Source: Sediminibacterium ginsengisoli (GTDB lineage Bacteria > Bacteroidota > Bacteroidia > Chitinophagales > Chitinophagaceae). From it: DNA of 64,000 nt. The stretch is taken from NCBI GenBank assembly GCA_945865545.1, contig CAMBEQ010000002.1, forward strand, positions 41,433-105,432. The letters run 5' to 3'. The translations under genes were made by a program, and so were the position numbers. The notes beneath the pieces were generated by a model, which saw only the letters and a list, made by a program, of their open reading frames with translations, was not told the origin of the DNA and did no database searches. Below, in pieces: positions 49,750-59,313 of the stretch (positions within the stretch are counted from its first letter, which is position 1; every line of letters begins with the position of its first letter).

Positions 49750-50469
49750 CTAAGCGCCAGCAATAAAATATGGAATCTCAATCAATAAAAGGTCGGCGCC
49801 AGCAGCGGCCTCAATGGAGACGGAATCTACCCCGCTTATTCCAACAGCATCCCTACGACCAAGATGCTGGCCCCCAATAGTACAATTGCCCTCAATACAC
49901 ATTGCGTATAATCCTTGCCCTTTCTGATGAAAAGCGTATTCAGAAGTAAAAGGCTTAATAAAGTGGCCTAAAGACAACCAAGCATCTTGATTAATGAATA
50001 AAGTATTGGGGTCATTGGGCGAAACAACGGTTAACAACTGATCTTCTCTATCCTTGGGAAGGAAGGATTTTTGGTCATACCTAGGGGTAATATTACGCTC
50101 TTTAGGGAAAATCCATATTTGGAATAACTCTACTCTTTTGTCTTTATTTGGATTTACCTCACTATGTTGGATGCCACTTCCTGCACTCATAATTTGAACA
50201 TCATGTTCTTTGATAATACAATCACGTCCAGTACTGTCTCGGTGGTGTAAGTCGCCAAATAATGGAATGGTAATAATTTCCATGTTATCATGAGGATGCG
50301 TCCCAAAACCCATGCCTTCGTCAATTTTATCATCATTTAACACTCGAAGTGCTCCATAATGTATTTTCTTAGGATCATGGTATTGACCAAAACTAAAACT
50401 ATGGTAGGTATCTAACCAATCAAATTGAACATGGCCTCTATCCTTATTGGGAAATGATGTGATTTGCAT
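49750..50469 (-). CDS. Pirin-family bicupin protein (YhhW-like)
   Basis: The protein has 239 residues. The cupin metal motif is visible as GTHPHDNMEIITIPL (His, His and Glu ligands), with GSGIQHSEVN supplying another His. The second cupin half is degenerate. YhhW/YhaK relatives have quercetin 2,3-dioxygenase activity in vitro; the physiological role is unknown. It lies 7 nt downstream of the SurA-like gene and is probably co-transcribed with it. Confidence 0.9.
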   Translation of the reverse strand: MQITSFPNKDRGHVQFDWLDTYHSFSFGQYHDPKKIHYGALRVLNDDKIDEGMGFGTHPHDNMEIITIPLFGDLHHRDSTGRDCIIKEHDVQIMSAGSGIQHSEVNPNKDKRVELFQIWIFPKERNITPRYDQKSFLPKDREDQLLTVVSPNDPNTLFINQDAWLSLGHFIKPFTSEYAFHQKGQGLYAMCIEGNCTIGGQHLGRRDAVGISGVDSVSIEAAAGADLLLIEIPYFIAGA

Positions 50470-50476
50470 AAAAATA

Positions 50477-51871
50477 TTAATACACTTTTTCTGTAGCCAT
50501 TTCAGTAGCTACTTTGTTCCAGTCTTTTAATTCTGTACAGCTTTGGTAGTCGGTGTCTATAAAAATATAAAAACTTGGCACGTTCACTTTAAACCAAGTC
50601 TCTAAGGCTTTAGATTTTTTAACCTCTAAAGCTCTCTGTGAAATTTTATTATAATCTTCTTTTAAGTTTTCTTTATGTGGTGTAGTTCTCTCTTTAAAAT
50701 AAACCAATCTTAATGTTTTTCTTCCACGCTCATCTTCAAACAATTGAGGTTCAGAAATATCACCTGGTTTCATATTTTTAATCAACATCACCATTTCTTT
50801 ATCTAGCTGATCAATGTTTACATAGGTAGATCCATCACGAGCAGTCACTGCACCACCACTGAATTTGCTTTGATCGTCATCACTATTTTTATTGACCGCT
50901 TCGCCAAAAGACATTCTACCAGCAATAATTTCTTTTCTAAGACTATCTAAAAAAAGCTTGGTTTCTTTAATCTCATCGTTCGCAATAGGAGGAATACGTA
51001 AAATATGTTTTACCACTGCATCATCCCCCGATCTTGAAAGGAGTTGTATAATATGATAACCGAATTTTGATTTGATGGGTGCAGAAATTTGACCTTCCTT
51101 TAATCTAAAGGACCCAGACATAAAAGCTGGATCATAATTGCGTTCATTTCTATTTAAACTAAACTGCCCCAAATTTTCTTTAGCGCTAGGATCTTCAGAA
51201 TATAGTTTAACCATTTGATCAAAAGTATTAATACCCGCATCAATTTGTTTTCTATAGCCAAGCATTTGTTGAATAACGTATTCTTCCACATCTCTATTAG
51301 CCTTTGGATGCATGACCAAAGAAATAACCTGCACCTCGCTTTCGTACAAAGGCAAGCTGTCTACATTTATTGTTTCATAGTAGGCCTTTACTTCATTAGG
51401 GGTGATTTTTATTTTATCTACTATTTTTTCCTGCATTTGATCGGCTAATCTTTGTTCTTTAATCAAAGAACGAAAATCCTCTTTTAATTGAATAACCGAC
51501 TTACCTGCTACTTCCTCTAAGGCTTCTTTAGAGCCAAATTGTTGAATAAAATTTCTAATACGGCTATCAATTGCATTTTCTATTTCTTCTTCAGTAACAT
51601 TGATGGAGTCTTTTTGTGCTTGTAAAACCAATGCCTTACGAATTAATTGCCCCTCAATAATTTGACAACCAGTGGGCAAAATCACATTCTCTTGCCCTTG
51701 GGCTTGTCTTCTATAATCGGAAATCGCATTTTCAATATCGGATTTTAAAATATATTTATCGCCAACAGTGGCTACAATTTTATCTGCCAATACTTTTTTT
51801 ATTTGCGCTTTTGAATGAAAAGAGCTTAATAGAAAAGCAAAAGAAAAAATAACTTTAAATAATTTCATCAA
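50477..51871 (-). CDS. SurA-like periplasmic peptidyl-prolyl isomerase
   Basis: The protein has 464 residues. A signal peptide (MMKLFKVIFSFAFLLSSFHSKAQ) is followed by a SurA-N-like helical chaperone region (about 30-170). One clear parvulin domain contains GQFSLNRNERNYDPAF and SKFGYHIIQLL, and a second degenerate parvulin-like domain contains FSGGAVTARDG. Such proteins chaperone outer-membrane proteins, which matters for the SusC-type barrels of this organism. It is located between infB and the pirin gene. Confidence 0.88.
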   Translation of the reverse strand: MMKLFKVIFSFAFLLSSFHSKAQIKKVLADKIVATVGDKYILKSDIENAISDYRRQAQGQENVILPTGCQIIEGQLIRKALVLQAQKDSINVTEEEIENAIDSRIRNFIQQFGSKEALEEVAGKSVIQLKEDFRSLIKEQRLADQMQEKIVDKIKITPNEVKAYYETINVDSLPLYESEVQVISLVMHPKANRDVEEYVIQQMLGYRKQIDAGINTFDQMVKLYSEDPSAKENLGQFSLNRNERNYDPAFMSGSFRLKEGQISAPIKSKFGYHIIQLLSRSGDDAVVKHILRIPPIANDEIKETKLFLDSLRKEIIAGRMSFGEAVNKNSDDDQSKFSGGAVTARDGSTYVNIDQLDKEMVMLIKNMKPGDISEPQLFEDERGRKTLRLVYFKERTTPHKENLKEDYNKISQRALEVKKSKALETWFKVNVPSFYIFIDTDYQSCTELKDWNKVATEMATEKVY

Positions 51872-51937
51872 TATTTTTATTATGATACAAAATACTACTA
51901 CTTAGAATTTACTTCCAAATTGTAAATCTTAATTTTT

Positions 51938-54811
51938 TTATAAAGTACGTTTAACTTCTTCTTCTTCAAAAGCTTCCACAATATCTCCCACTTTTAAATC
52001 AATAAAGTTTTTAATAGTTAATCCGCATTCCATATTAGAAACCACTTCCTTGGCATCATCTTTGAAACGCTTTAAGCTACCCAGCTCTGCGCTTTGTCCT
52101 TCGCCTTTTGGATACTCCACAATACCATCACGAATAATACGTATTTTACTATTTCTACTTAATTTACCATCTAATACAAAACATCCAGCCACCGTGGCTT
52201 TGTCAAACTTGTATACTTCTCTTACTTCTACGTTGGCCACAATTTTTTCTTGAATTTTTGGCTCCAACATACCTTCCATCGCACTCTTAATTTCGTCAAT
52301 GGCGTTGTAGATAATAGAATATAATTTTATCTCTACCCCTTCCGTTTCAGCCAACTTATTGGCTTGCATAGAAGGTCTTACGTTAAATCCAATAATGATG
52401 GCGTCAGAAGCAGCAGAAAGCAATACATCCGATTCAGAAATTTGTCCCACCCCTTTCAAAATAACTCTAATCGCAATTTCCTCGGTAGATAATTTCTGTA
52501 AAGAGTCACTTAATGCCTCTACAGAACCATCCACGTCACCTTTAATAATGATATTTAATTCCTTAAAGTTGCCTAAGGCCAAACGACGACCAATTTCATC
52601 CAAGGTAATATGTTTTCTAGTTCTTAAACCTTGCTCTCTTAATAATTGAGCACGTTTAGTGGCCAATTCTTTTGCTTCCGCTTCATCTTCGAATACTTTA
52701 AACTTCTCACCCGCTTGTGGCGCGCCATTTAATCCTAAAATTACCACTGGTGTTGAAGGAGGTGCTACTTCGATACGTTGATTGCGCTCGTTAAACATCG
52801 CTTTTACTCTACCATAATATTGACCAGATAAAATTAAATCACCTTGACGTAAAGTTCCATTTTGAACTAATATCGTAGCTACATAACCGCGGCCTTTATC
52901 CAAAGAAGCTTCAATAATACTTCCAGAACCTTCTCTGTTTGGATTTGCTTTTAAATCTAATAAATCAGATTCTAAAATAACTTTCTCTAATAAAGAATCT
53001 ACATTCAAACCTTGTTTAGCAGATAATTCTTGGTTTTGGAATTTACCACCCCAAGCTTCTACTAAAATATTCATTTGAGATAATTGCTCATAAATCTTTT
53101 GAGGGTTGGCACCGTCTTTATCAATTTTATTGACTGCAAAAATCATAGGCACATTCGCCGCTTGCGCGTGACTAATGGCTTCCTTGGTTTGAGGCATCAC
53201 TGCATCATCCGCAGCTACTACAATAATTGCAATATCGGTTACTTTCGCACCACGCGCACGCATCGCTGTAAAGGCTTCGTGACCTGGCGTATCTAAGAAT
53301 GTAATGGCCTTGCCATTTGGCAAAGTCACTTCATAAGCTCCAATATGTTGTGTAATTCCTCCTGCTTCTCCAGCTACGACATTCGCATTACGGATATAAT
53401 CCAATAAAGAAGTTTTACCATGATCTACGTGACCCATAATGGTTACAATAGGAGGACGCTCCACTAAGTTGGCTAAATCTTCTGCTTCCTCTTCTTCATC
53501 CATTTCTTCGGCATCTTCTAATCCAACAAACTCTACTTCAAATCCAAATTCACTGGCCACTAATTCAATTACTTCTGCATCTAAACGTTGGTTAATAGAA
53601 ACCATGATGCCTAAATTCATACACTTGCTAATAATATCAGCAAAACTTACATCCATCAAACTAGATAACTCACTTACTGTTACGAACTCGGTAACTTGTA
53701 ATTTATTATCTGTTATTTCATTGGTTTCATTTTCTGCAGCTTCATCTCTTTTAGCACGTCTGTATTTTGATTTCAAACTTTTTCCTCTTCCACCGGCACC
53801 AGCTAATTTAGCTTGTGTCTCCTTAATCTTATCTTGAATTGCTTTTTGACCAATTTCTTTTTGTTCAGCAGTTTGAGGTGCATTTCTGTTTCCACCACGA
53901 GCACCCCCTTGACCTGGTCTTGCTCCACCGCCTGGTCTTGCTCCACCACCCTGGCCTTGATATCCACCACCTGGTCTTGCTCCACCACCCTGACCTTGAT
54001 ACCCACCACCTGGCCTTTGTCCGCCACCCTGAGCACCTCCTTGTTGAGGTTGATTTGAGTTACCGCCTTGAGAAGGTATACGTTTACGTTTACGCTTTTC
54101 TTCTTGACTCATTGGTTTAGGACGCGTATCGCTATTAATAGGTAAATCAATTTTACCCATTACTTTAGGACCTTCTAATTTTTTGGTAGAAATGTTTTCA
54201 ATTTTTCCATGCACATTTTCAGGAGCTATGGAATGATCAACAGGCGCTGGCTTTTCTTTAGCGGGTGCAGGCTCTTCTGTTTTTTTAGCAGATTTTTTTG
54301 CAGGCGTTTCTTTAGCAGGTTTTGCTTCAGGTTCTTCTGTTTTTTTAGCAGATTTTTTAGGTCTAGTTGAAGAATCAATTAAAGAAAGGTCTATTTTATC
54401 AACTACCTTAGGAGATTCCAATTCTGGTGAAGCTACTTTTGTTTTCTTTGGTTTCTCTGCTTCTTCTTTTTCGGCTGGCTTTACTTCTTCTACTGCAGGC
54501 CATGCTTTATTTTCAGCAGGCTTTGCTTCCACTTTAGGCGCTTCTACTTCGGCAACAACAGGCTTTTTAGCCTTGTCTTTATCGGCAACAGCATTTTTAG
54601 GTAATTCTACATGGTCTGCTTTATTTCTAGCTACTTTATCGCTTTGAAATTCTGCTTGCAGAGAATAATACTGATCCTCAGTTAATTTAGCTGTAGCCTT
54701 AAGGTCCTCTTTGGGAAAACCTTTTTTCACTAAGAATTCAATCAAGGTATCTTGACCGATGTTGAATTCTTTAGCAGCTGCTAACAGTCTTGGTAGTTTC
54801 AATTCTGACAT
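51938..54811 (-). CDS. infB: Translation initiation factor IF-2
   Basis: The protein has 957 residues. The IF2_N head is near 5-55. A long low-complexity linker (about 60-340) is rich in Lys, Pro, Glu and Ala, carries two copies of [10 protein letters not shown] and then an array of [18 protein letters not shown] units. The G domain ([27 protein letters not shown]) and domains II-IV follow. The linker is variable between species. It is in the conserved order rimP-nusA-infB, with 68 nt between nusA and infB. Confidence 0.97.
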   Translation of the reverse strand: MSELKLPRLLAAAKEFNIGQDTLIEFLVKKGFPKEDLKATAKLTEDQYYSLQAEFQSDKVARNKADHVELPKNAVADKDKAKKPVVAEVEAPKVEAKPAENKAWPAVEEVKPAEKEEAEKPKKTKVASPELESPKVVDKIDLSLIDSSTRPKKSAKKTEEPEAKPAKETPAKKSAKKTEEPAPAKEKPAPVDHSIAPENVHGKIENISTKKLEGPKVMGKIDLPINSDTRPKPMSQEEKRKRKRIPSQGGNSNQPQQGGAQGGGQRPGGGYQGQGGGARPGGGYQGQGGGARPGGGARPGQGGARGGNRNAPQTAEQKEIGQKAIQDKIKETQAKLAGAGGRGKSLKSKYRRAKRDEAAENETNEITDNKLQVTEFVTVSELSSLMDVSFADIISKCMNLGIMVSINQRLDAEVIELVASEFGFEVEFVGLEDAEEMDEEEEAEDLANLVERPPIVTIMGHVDHGKTSLLDYIRNANVVAGEAGGITQHIGAYEVTLPNGKAITFLDTPGHEAFTAMRARGAKVTDIAIIVVAADDAVMPQTKEAISHAQAANVPMIFAVNKIDKDGANPQKIYEQLSQMNILVEAWGGKFQNQELSAKQGLNVDSLLEKVILESDLLDLKANPNREGSGSIIEASLDKGRGYVATILVQNGTLRQGDLILSGQYYGRVKAMFNERNQRIEVAPPSTPVVILGLNGAPQAGEKFKVFEDEAEAKELATKRAQLLREQGLRTRKHITLDEIGRRLALGNFKELNIIIKGDVDGSVEALSDSLQKLSTEEIAIRVILKGVGQISESDVLLSAASDAIIIGFNVRPSMQANKLAETEGVEIKLYSIIYNAIDEIKSAMEGMLEPKIQEKIVANVEVREVYKFDKATVAGCFVLDGKLSRNSKIRIIRDGIVEYPKGEGQSAELGSLKRFKDDAKEVVSNMECGLTIKNFIDLKVGDIVEAFEEEEVKRTL
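53920..54010. repeat. In-gene tandem repeat coding for Gly/Gln/Arg units in IF-2
   Basis: Near-identical units of about 40 nt encode [13 protein letters not shown] and then shorter GGGARPG units. The strand-specific frame belongs to infB. The repeats should be prone to length change by slippage. Coordinates are approximate. Confidence 0.7.
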
Positions 54812-54879
54812 TCTGTTGTTTTTTGTCCCGATTTAACGGAACGAGTCACCTAATACAAATATATTTCAAAAACCAAAGG

Positions 54880-56130
54880 TTATTCACCTTTATCAAATTC
54901 TTCTTGTAAGATTCGACGCACATCTGCAATCGTTTCTTTCTCTAAATCGGTTCTTTTTTCTAATTCTTCAGCGCCTAAGTTTAATACGCTTCTTGCCGTA
55001 TCGCAACCCACACGTTTGAATTCATCAATAATCCATGTTTCAATTTCATCTGTAAATTCATCCAAGTCAATATCAAATTCATCCACAATTTCTTCGTCTT
55101 CACGATATACATCTAATTCATAACCGGTTAACTCAGAAGCTAATTTAATATTCACCCCTCTACGTCCAATGGCCAATGAAACTTGATCTGCTTTTAAATA
55201 CACATCAACGTGCATTTTTTCAGCATCAATATTCATATAACTAATTTTTGAAGGCGTTAAAGAACGTTGAATTAACAATTGCGTATTGGTGGTGAAATTA
55301 ATCACATCAATATTTTCATTTTTTAATTCTCTAACTATTCCATGAATACGACTTCCTTTCATACCTACGCAAGCACCCACTGGGTCAATACGATCATCAA
55401 AAGATTCCACTGCCACTTTTGCACGCTCTCCTGGCTCACGTACGATTTTTTTAATAGTGATTAAACCATCAAAAATTTCAGGTACTTCTATTTCTAATAA
55501 TTTTGCAAGGAATAATGGACTTGTTCTAGATAAGATAATGACTGGTGAATTATTTTTCATATCCACTCTTGCAATTACCGATCTAATATTTTCTCCTTTC
55601 TTGAAAAAATCTTGTGGGATTTGCTCTGTCTTTGGTAAGATTAATTCATTGCCTTCCTCATCCAACAATAACACTTCTTTTTTCCATACTTGATAAATTT
55701 CAGCGTTGATGATTTCACCAATTCTGTCAGAGTATTTTTTTACTAAAGCAGTTTTTTTCAAGTCGTTGATACGAGAAGCCAATGTTTGCTTAGCCGCTAG
55801 GATGGCTCTTCTTCCGAAGTCTAAGATGTCTACTTCCTCTAATAAATCTTCCCCTACTTCATAATCGGGTTGTATTTTTATTGCTTCAGAATAGGACACT
55901 TCCTCTAATGGATTGTCCACATCATCATCGTCTCTAATTTGACGACGACGAATAATTTCAAGGTCACCCTTTTCAGCGTTTACAATTACATCAAAGTTTT
56001 CATCGCTACCGTACTTTTTTCTTAATAAGGTTTTGAAAACGTCTTCCACTACTTTCATCATCGTAGGGCGATCAATGCTTTCTGCGTCTTTAAACTCCTG
56101 AAAGGCTTCTATCAAATTTATACTTGCCAT
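54880..56130 (-). CDS. nusA: Transcription termination/antitermination factor NusA
   Basis: The protein has 416 residues. The N-terminal RNA-polymerase-binding domain is followed by S1 (about 130-200), KH1 (GERAKVAVESFDDRIDPVGACVGMKGSRI) and KH2 (VSLAIGRRGVNIKLASELTG). The C-terminal acidic repeats of E. coli are replaced by a short helix-hairpin-helix-like end (ARSVLNLGAEELEKRTDLEKETIADVRRIL). NusA modulates pausing and hairpin-dependent termination. This is relevant because its own operon leader contains a terminator-like hairpin. Confidence 0.96.
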   Translation of the reverse strand: MASINLIEAFQEFKDAESIDRPTMMKVVEDVFKTLLRKKYGSDENFDVIVNAEKGDLEIIRRRQIRDDDDVDNPLEEVSYSEAIKIQPDYEVGEDLLEEVDILDFGRRAILAAKQTLASRINDLKKTALVKKYSDRIGEIINAEIYQVWKKEVLLLDEEGNELILPKTEQIPQDFFKKGENIRSVIARVDMKNNSPVIILSRTSPLFLAKLLEIEVPEIFDGLITIKKIVREPGERAKVAVESFDDRIDPVGACVGMKGSRIHGIVRELKNENIDVINFTTNTQLLIQRSLTPSKISYMNIDAEKMHVDVYLKADQVSLAIGRRGVNIKLASELTGYELDVYREDEEIVDEFDIDLDEFTDEIETWIIDEFKRVGCDTARSVLNLGAEELEKRTDLEKETIADVRRILQEEFDKGE

Positions 56131-56171
56131 AACATAATTTTTTTTCAGACTTCTGCCTGATTTTTTGTTTG

Positions 56172-56642
56172 TTAAAATTGAATTTGAACTATGGTTGTTT
56201 TTATTTGTTCAAAAGGAATTAATAATTCTTGCACTGCTGCTTTTTTACCTTTCCCTTCTGTCCATTCTATTAAAATATCTTTTTCTGTAACCGTTTTTAA
56301 AATTCCCTCTTTAATGCTTTCATCCAAAAAAGTGACTTCTACTTTACGCCCTATATTTTTTACATACTGACGATTCAACAATAACGGCTCGTCAATTCCA
56401 GGCGAAGACACTTCTAAGGAAAAATCTCCTTCTGGAAACCAGGCCGCTTCTTCCATAATTCGGTATAATTTCCGATTGATGAAAGTGCACTTTTCAATGG
56501 GCAAGCCCTCATCACCGTCCAAAAATATTTTGATATTGTTGGTTGGCTTTACTTTAATCTGAACACAGAAGTAGTTGGGCTCCTCTTTAAGGAGTTGCTC
56601 CAAAATTGGATTTACTAGGTCTATGATCTCGTTTGCTTGCAT
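56172..56642 (-). CDS. rimP: Ribosome maturation factor RimP
   Basis: The protein has 156 residues from the ATG at 56642 (MQANEIIDLVNPILEQ). An N-terminal alpha/beta domain containing FSLEVSSPGIDEPL is followed by a C-terminal SH3-like domain. It assists 30S assembly. The frame is open for another 34 codons upstream, but that stretch contains the promoter and a hairpin, and it encodes no RimP-like sequence. It is the first gene of rimP-nusA-infB. Confidence 0.92.
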   Translation of the reverse strand: MQANEIIDLVNPILEQLLKEEPNYFCVQIKVKPTNNIKIFLDGDEGLPIEKCTFINRKLYRIMEEAAWFPEGDFSLEVSSPGIDEPLLLNRQYVKNIGRKVEVTFLDESIKEGILKTVTEKDILIEWTEGKGKKAAVQELLIPFEQIKTTIVQIQF

Positions 56643-56649
56643 ACTTAAA

Positions 56650-56680
56650 AAAGAAGAAGGGAACGAAATCGTTCCCTTCA
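56650..56680 (-). terminator. Terminator-like hairpin in the rimP-nusA-infB leader
   Basis: On the minus strand GAAGGGAACG pairs with CGTTCCCTTC (ten to eleven bp, small loop at 56666-56669). It is followed by TTCTTTTTT and then the rimP ATG about 13 nt after the stem. It sits between the promoter and the first codon, so it can act only as an attenuator or as an RNA-stability or translation-control hairpin. Confidence 0.55.
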
Positions 56681-56700
56681 CATTTTCTTCTATTCTTTGC

Positions 56701-56708
56701 CAAAGGTA
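56701..56708 (-). promoter_or_regulatory. Promoter -7 box of the rimP-nusA-infB operon
   Basis: On the minus strand TACCTTTG is an exact TAnnTTTG match, 59 nt before the rimP ATG. This gives a leader of about 50 nt that contains the terminator-like hairpin. Confidence 0.6.
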
Positions 56709-56750
56709 ATAAAACAGGATGAAATATCCCAAAAATATTGCCAAGCGCCT

Positions 56751-56758
56751 TATTTTTG
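56751..56758 (+). promoter_or_regulatory. Promoter -7 box of the DUF4834 gene
   Basis: TATTTTTG matches TAnnTTTG exactly, with the first ATG only 4 nt after it. The transcript would be leaderless or nearly so if this ATG or the adjacent one at 56766 is used. Confidence 0.55.
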
Positions 56759-56762
56759 CAAT

Positions 56763-57005
56763 ATGATGAAGCTAATTCTTTACGGAATATTGATCTACTT
56801 TTTATACAAAGTAATATTCCAAGTAGTGCTGCCTGTAAGTAAAGGGGTAAAAACAGTGAGGGCCAATATGGAAAAAATGCAACAACAACAGGCAGAAGCC
56901 TTTAAAAATGCAAAACAACCCAATACGGCCACTGCAAGCGCACCCAAAAAAGAGGCCCCGGTAGAAGCAGAATACATTGAATTTGAGGAAGTTAAGAAGA
57001 AATAG
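56763..57005 (+). CDS. Small single-pass membrane protein, DUF4834 type
   Basis: The protein has 80 residues (79 from the second ATG at 56766). One membrane helix (KLILYGILIYFLYKVIFQVV) is followed by a cytoplasmic Gln/Lys/Ala-rich coiled-coil-like tail ending EYIEFEEVKKK. This is the layout of the short DUF4834 proteins of Bacteroidota, whose function is unknown. The frame is open further upstream to 56697, but the promoter box at 56751 excludes that start. It is divergent from rimP. Confidence 0.72.
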   Translation: MMKLILYGILIYFLYKVIFQVVLPVSKGVKTVRANMEKMQQQQAEAFKNAKQPNTATASAPKKEAPVEAEYIEFEEVKKK

Positions 57006-57022
57006 GACTCTAAAATAAGGGT

Positions 57023-57646
57023 CTATAAATAGGAAGCGATGTCCTTTTCCACCCTCATCCCCTCTTTTAAATGAAGCACTTGTAGGCCCACCGAGGCAGC
57101 AGCGATAATATTGGGCTCATTATCATCTATAAAGAGGGTTTCCCCTGCCAACAACCCTTCTTTCTCTATAATATAATTAAAAGAAGCTGGATCTGGTTTC
57201 CGCATACCCATTTCGTGCGAGTAATAAGCGGTCTTAAAAAGAGATACAAAGGAATAATTAGCTACGTCTTTTTCAAATTCTTGTATAAAATGATCATGGT
57301 GAATTTGATTGGTATTGGAATATAAAAAAGTATTATACCTGAAATTATTTTCTTTAATCCACTCAATACTATTTTTTCTAAATCCAACCAGTAATGCATT
57401 CCAACCAAAAACAATTTGCTCATTGGTTAAAGGCAAACTAAGTAAAGTTCTTACACCGTCATAAAATTCCTGCTCATTTACAAATCCCATTTCCAAATCT
57501 AAAAACAATTGATGCGATTTATTTAATGTAAAGAATTGGTCAAAACCCTCAATACCAATAGTTGCAAAAGCAATATTCATTTTTTTAAAGTCAATATCAT
57601 ACAAGACGTTGCCTAAATCAAATATTAAATTTTTTACAGCAGCCAT
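57023..57646 (-). CDS. HAD-superfamily hydrolase (HAD-IA, phosphatase-like)
   Basis: The protein has 207 residues. Motif I is altered in spacing but present as FDLGNVLYDID (nucleophile Asp10 and Asp at the expected +2 position replaced by Gly-Asn, as in YihX-type members). Motif II is LYSNTNQ, motif III has RKPDPASF, and motif IV is LFIDDNEPNI. It resembles YihX/alpha-D-glucose-1-phosphate phosphatases, but the substrate is not certain. It is convergent with the DUF4834 gene. Confidence 0.85.
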   Translation of the reverse strand: MAAVKNLIFDLGNVLYDIDFKKMNIAFATIGIEGFDQFFTLNKSHQLFLDLEMGFVNEQEFYDGVRTLLSLPLTNEQIVFGWNALLVGFRKNSIEWIKENNFRYNTFLYSNTNQIHHDHFIQEFEKDVANYSFVSLFKTAYYSHEMGMRKPDPASFNYIIEKEGLLAGETLFIDDNEPNIIAAASVGLQVLHLKEGMRVEKDIASYL

Positions 57647-57708
57647 TGATATTGTATTATTTGGGAATAAATAGAGTAATAAAGGTAAAGAAAGATTTTA
57701 AATAATTG

Positions 57709-57716
57709 TACATTTG
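57709..57716 (+). promoter_or_regulatory. Promoter -7 box of the VOC protein gene
   Basis: TACATTTG matches TAnnTTTG exactly and ends only 4 nt before the ATG at 57721. The transcript would start at or very near the start codon. Confidence 0.55.
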
Positions 57717-57720
57717 AACT

Positions 57721-58119
57721 ATGAAACAACACTTAGCACATATTGCAGTTGTAGTAAGAGATTATGATGAAGCCATTGCCTATTTTACTAAAGTTTTAGG
57801 CTTTACATTAATTGAAGACACGGTATTATCCGAAACCAAAAGGTGGGTGATGGTGCAACCTACTGGTGCAGAAAATGGCTGTATGTTATTACTTGCAAAA
57901 GCAGCAACCCCTGAGCAAGAAAAATATATAGGTTACCAAACAGGTGGACGTGTATTTTTATTTTTATATACCGATAATTTCGAAAGAGATTATCAAAATT
58001 ATATTTCTAAAGGCGTTGAATTTACCATCCCACCTCACAAAGAAGAATATGGAACAGTTGCCGTATTCAAGGATATCTATGAAAATTTATGGGACTTAAT
58101 TGAGCCAAGTAAAAAATAA
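57721..58119 (+). CDS. VOC-family (glyoxalase-like) protein
   Basis: The protein has 132 residues with two beta-alpha-beta-beta-beta modules. It shows HIAVVVRDYDEAIAYFTKVLGF at the start and FKDIYENLWDLIEP at the end, where the last Glu/Asn positions normally bind metal. It is the short stand-alone VOC type used by glyoxalases, dioxygenases and antibiotic-binding proteins. Substrate cannot be named. Confidence 0.88.
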   Translation: MKQHLAHIAVVVRDYDEAIAYFTKVLGFTLIEDTVLSETKRWVMVQPTGAENGCMLLLAKAATPEQEKYIGYQTGGRVFLFLYTDNFERDYQNYISKGVEFTIPPHKEEYGTVAVFKDIYENLWDLIEPSKK

Positions 58120-58149
58120 ATATTTTATTGCTTCAAATTATTAATACCA

Positions 58150-58764
58150 TTACAAGGGACGTTTCATTGCAGCAGCCATATGCTTACAAGCCGCATTGCC
58201 ATTGCTTAATTCTTTTTTAATGTTTTCATAAGAAACGTCATCTCTATTTTGACTTAATTTAAAAACATGTTGCAAATTTTCAACTATAATTTCAAAAGAA
58301 ACAATGGCTTTCATATTTTGCTCCATGTATTTGGGCGATAAATTTTTTACTTGTGTAGGACTATTGGAATCTTTTTCAAAATGTAAAGTCAATTCCGTTA
58401 ATAAATTTTTTAAATGTTTTTCATCTTTAATTTCTAAACTACCTTTTGCTTGAACCGACTGGTAATTCCAGGTACTTCCCATATTTTTTTCAGTATACCA
58501 ATTGGCACTCACAAAAGCAGAAGGACCTGAAAAAATAACCAACACTTTATTATTTTTTTCAAATGCATTGGTGTGGTCTTGCTTGCGCATCATATGACCA
58601 CTAATTATTATGGTATCATTTTCTATTTTTAATAAAATTGGTATTTGCGTCGCTACTGGGTAGCCTTCTTCATTGACACCACAGATAGTAATAAAAGGAT
58701 TCGCTTGCATGAAGTCCAATACTTCATGATGATCCTTAGCTTTAAAATGAGGGATATTGTACAT
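58150..58764 (-). CDS. FMN-binding PaiB-family protein
   Basis: The protein has 204 residues. It begins MYNIPHFKAKD and contains the family segments FITICGVNEEGYPVATQIP, GHMMRKQDH, FSGPSAFVSANWY and TWNYQSVQAKG, which form the FMN-binding split barrel. PaiB is described as a repressor of sporulation and protease genes in Bacillus; in this phylum the role is unknown and may be enzymatic. It starts 9 nt after the Lrp gene ends and is probably its operon partner. Confidence 0.88.
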   Translation of the reverse strand: MYNIPHFKAKDHHEVLDFMQANPFITICGVNEEGYPVATQIPILLKIENDTIIISGHMMRKQDHTNAFEKNNKVLVIFSGPSAFVSANWYTEKNMGSTWNYQSVQAKGSLEIKDEKHLKNLLTELTLHFEKDSNSPTQVKNLSPKYMEQNMKAIVSFEIIVENLQHVFKLSQNRDDVSYENIKKELSNGNAACKHMAAAMKRPL

Positions 58765-58773
58765 AGTATTTTT

Positions 58774-59232
58774 TTATAGAGGAAGTTCGGTGGTTGTTTT
58801 TATTTCATCCATTACAAATAAACTATTAATATGTGCCACCATTGGGAGCACAGCTAATTTTTCTTGATAAAATTTATTGTAGGTCTCTACATCTTTGGTG
58901 ACTAATTTTAAATAATAATCAAAACTGCCCGAAACCAAACTGCAAGAAATAATCTCCGGAAATTGGGCAATGGTTTGTTCAAACTCAGAAAAATTATTTC
59001 TAGTTTGTTTGTCTAAGGTTACTTGGCAATGTACTACCAAACCAAGGTCTAATTGTTTTCGATCCAACAGGGTCACATATTTTTGAATAACCCCCTCCTG
59101 TTCTAATCGTTTAATTCGATCATGAATGGGGCTCATGGATAAATTGATAGCGGCACTAATGTCTTTGATGGTGATTAATGCATTTGACTGAAGTAGTCGC
59201 AATATGGACCTATCAAGCTCGTCTAAAATCAT
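58774..59232 (-). CDS. Lrp/AsnC-family transcriptional regulator
   Basis: The protein has 152 residues. An N-terminal helix-turn-helix (LDRSILRLLQSNALITIKDISAAINLS...VHDRIKRLEQEGVI pattern) is followed by a C-terminal RAM amino-acid-binding domain. It is divergent from ald. Lrp-type control of alanine dehydrogenase by a neighbouring gene is well known in other bacteria. A 26-bp palindrome between the two genes is a likely binding site. It is followed by the PaiB-like gene. Confidence 0.93.
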   Translation of the reverse strand: MILDELDRSILRLLQSNALITIKDISAAINLSMSPIHDRIKRLEQEGVIQKYVTLLDRKQLDLGLVVHCQVTLDKQTRNNFSEFEQTIAQFPEIISCSLVSGSFDYYLKLVTKDVETYNKFYQEKLAVLPMVAHINSLFVMDEIKTTTELPL

Positions 59233-59287
59233 AGGAAGTAATTATTACTGAAAAATGTCAATTTACTTACCCTAAAATACTAATTTT

Positions 59288-59313
59288 TACTTAAAAAATA
59301 GATATTTTAAGTA
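59288..59313. promoter_or_regulatory. Candidate Lrp operator in the Lrp/ald intergenic region
   Basis: A perfect inverted repeat, TACTTAAAA-N8-TTTTAAGTA, lies midway between the divergent genes (55 nt before the Lrp start and 78 nt before ald). AT-rich dyads of this size suit Lrp/AsnC proteins. The base composition is low-GC, but nine perfect pairs in each arm is more than expected by chance in a region of 160 nt. Confidence 0.5.

Noticed and set aside
53920..54010. Repeat array resembling a short CRISPR
   Set aside because: The units are in frame within infB and encode Gly/Gln/Arg repeats. There are no unique spacers and no cas genes.
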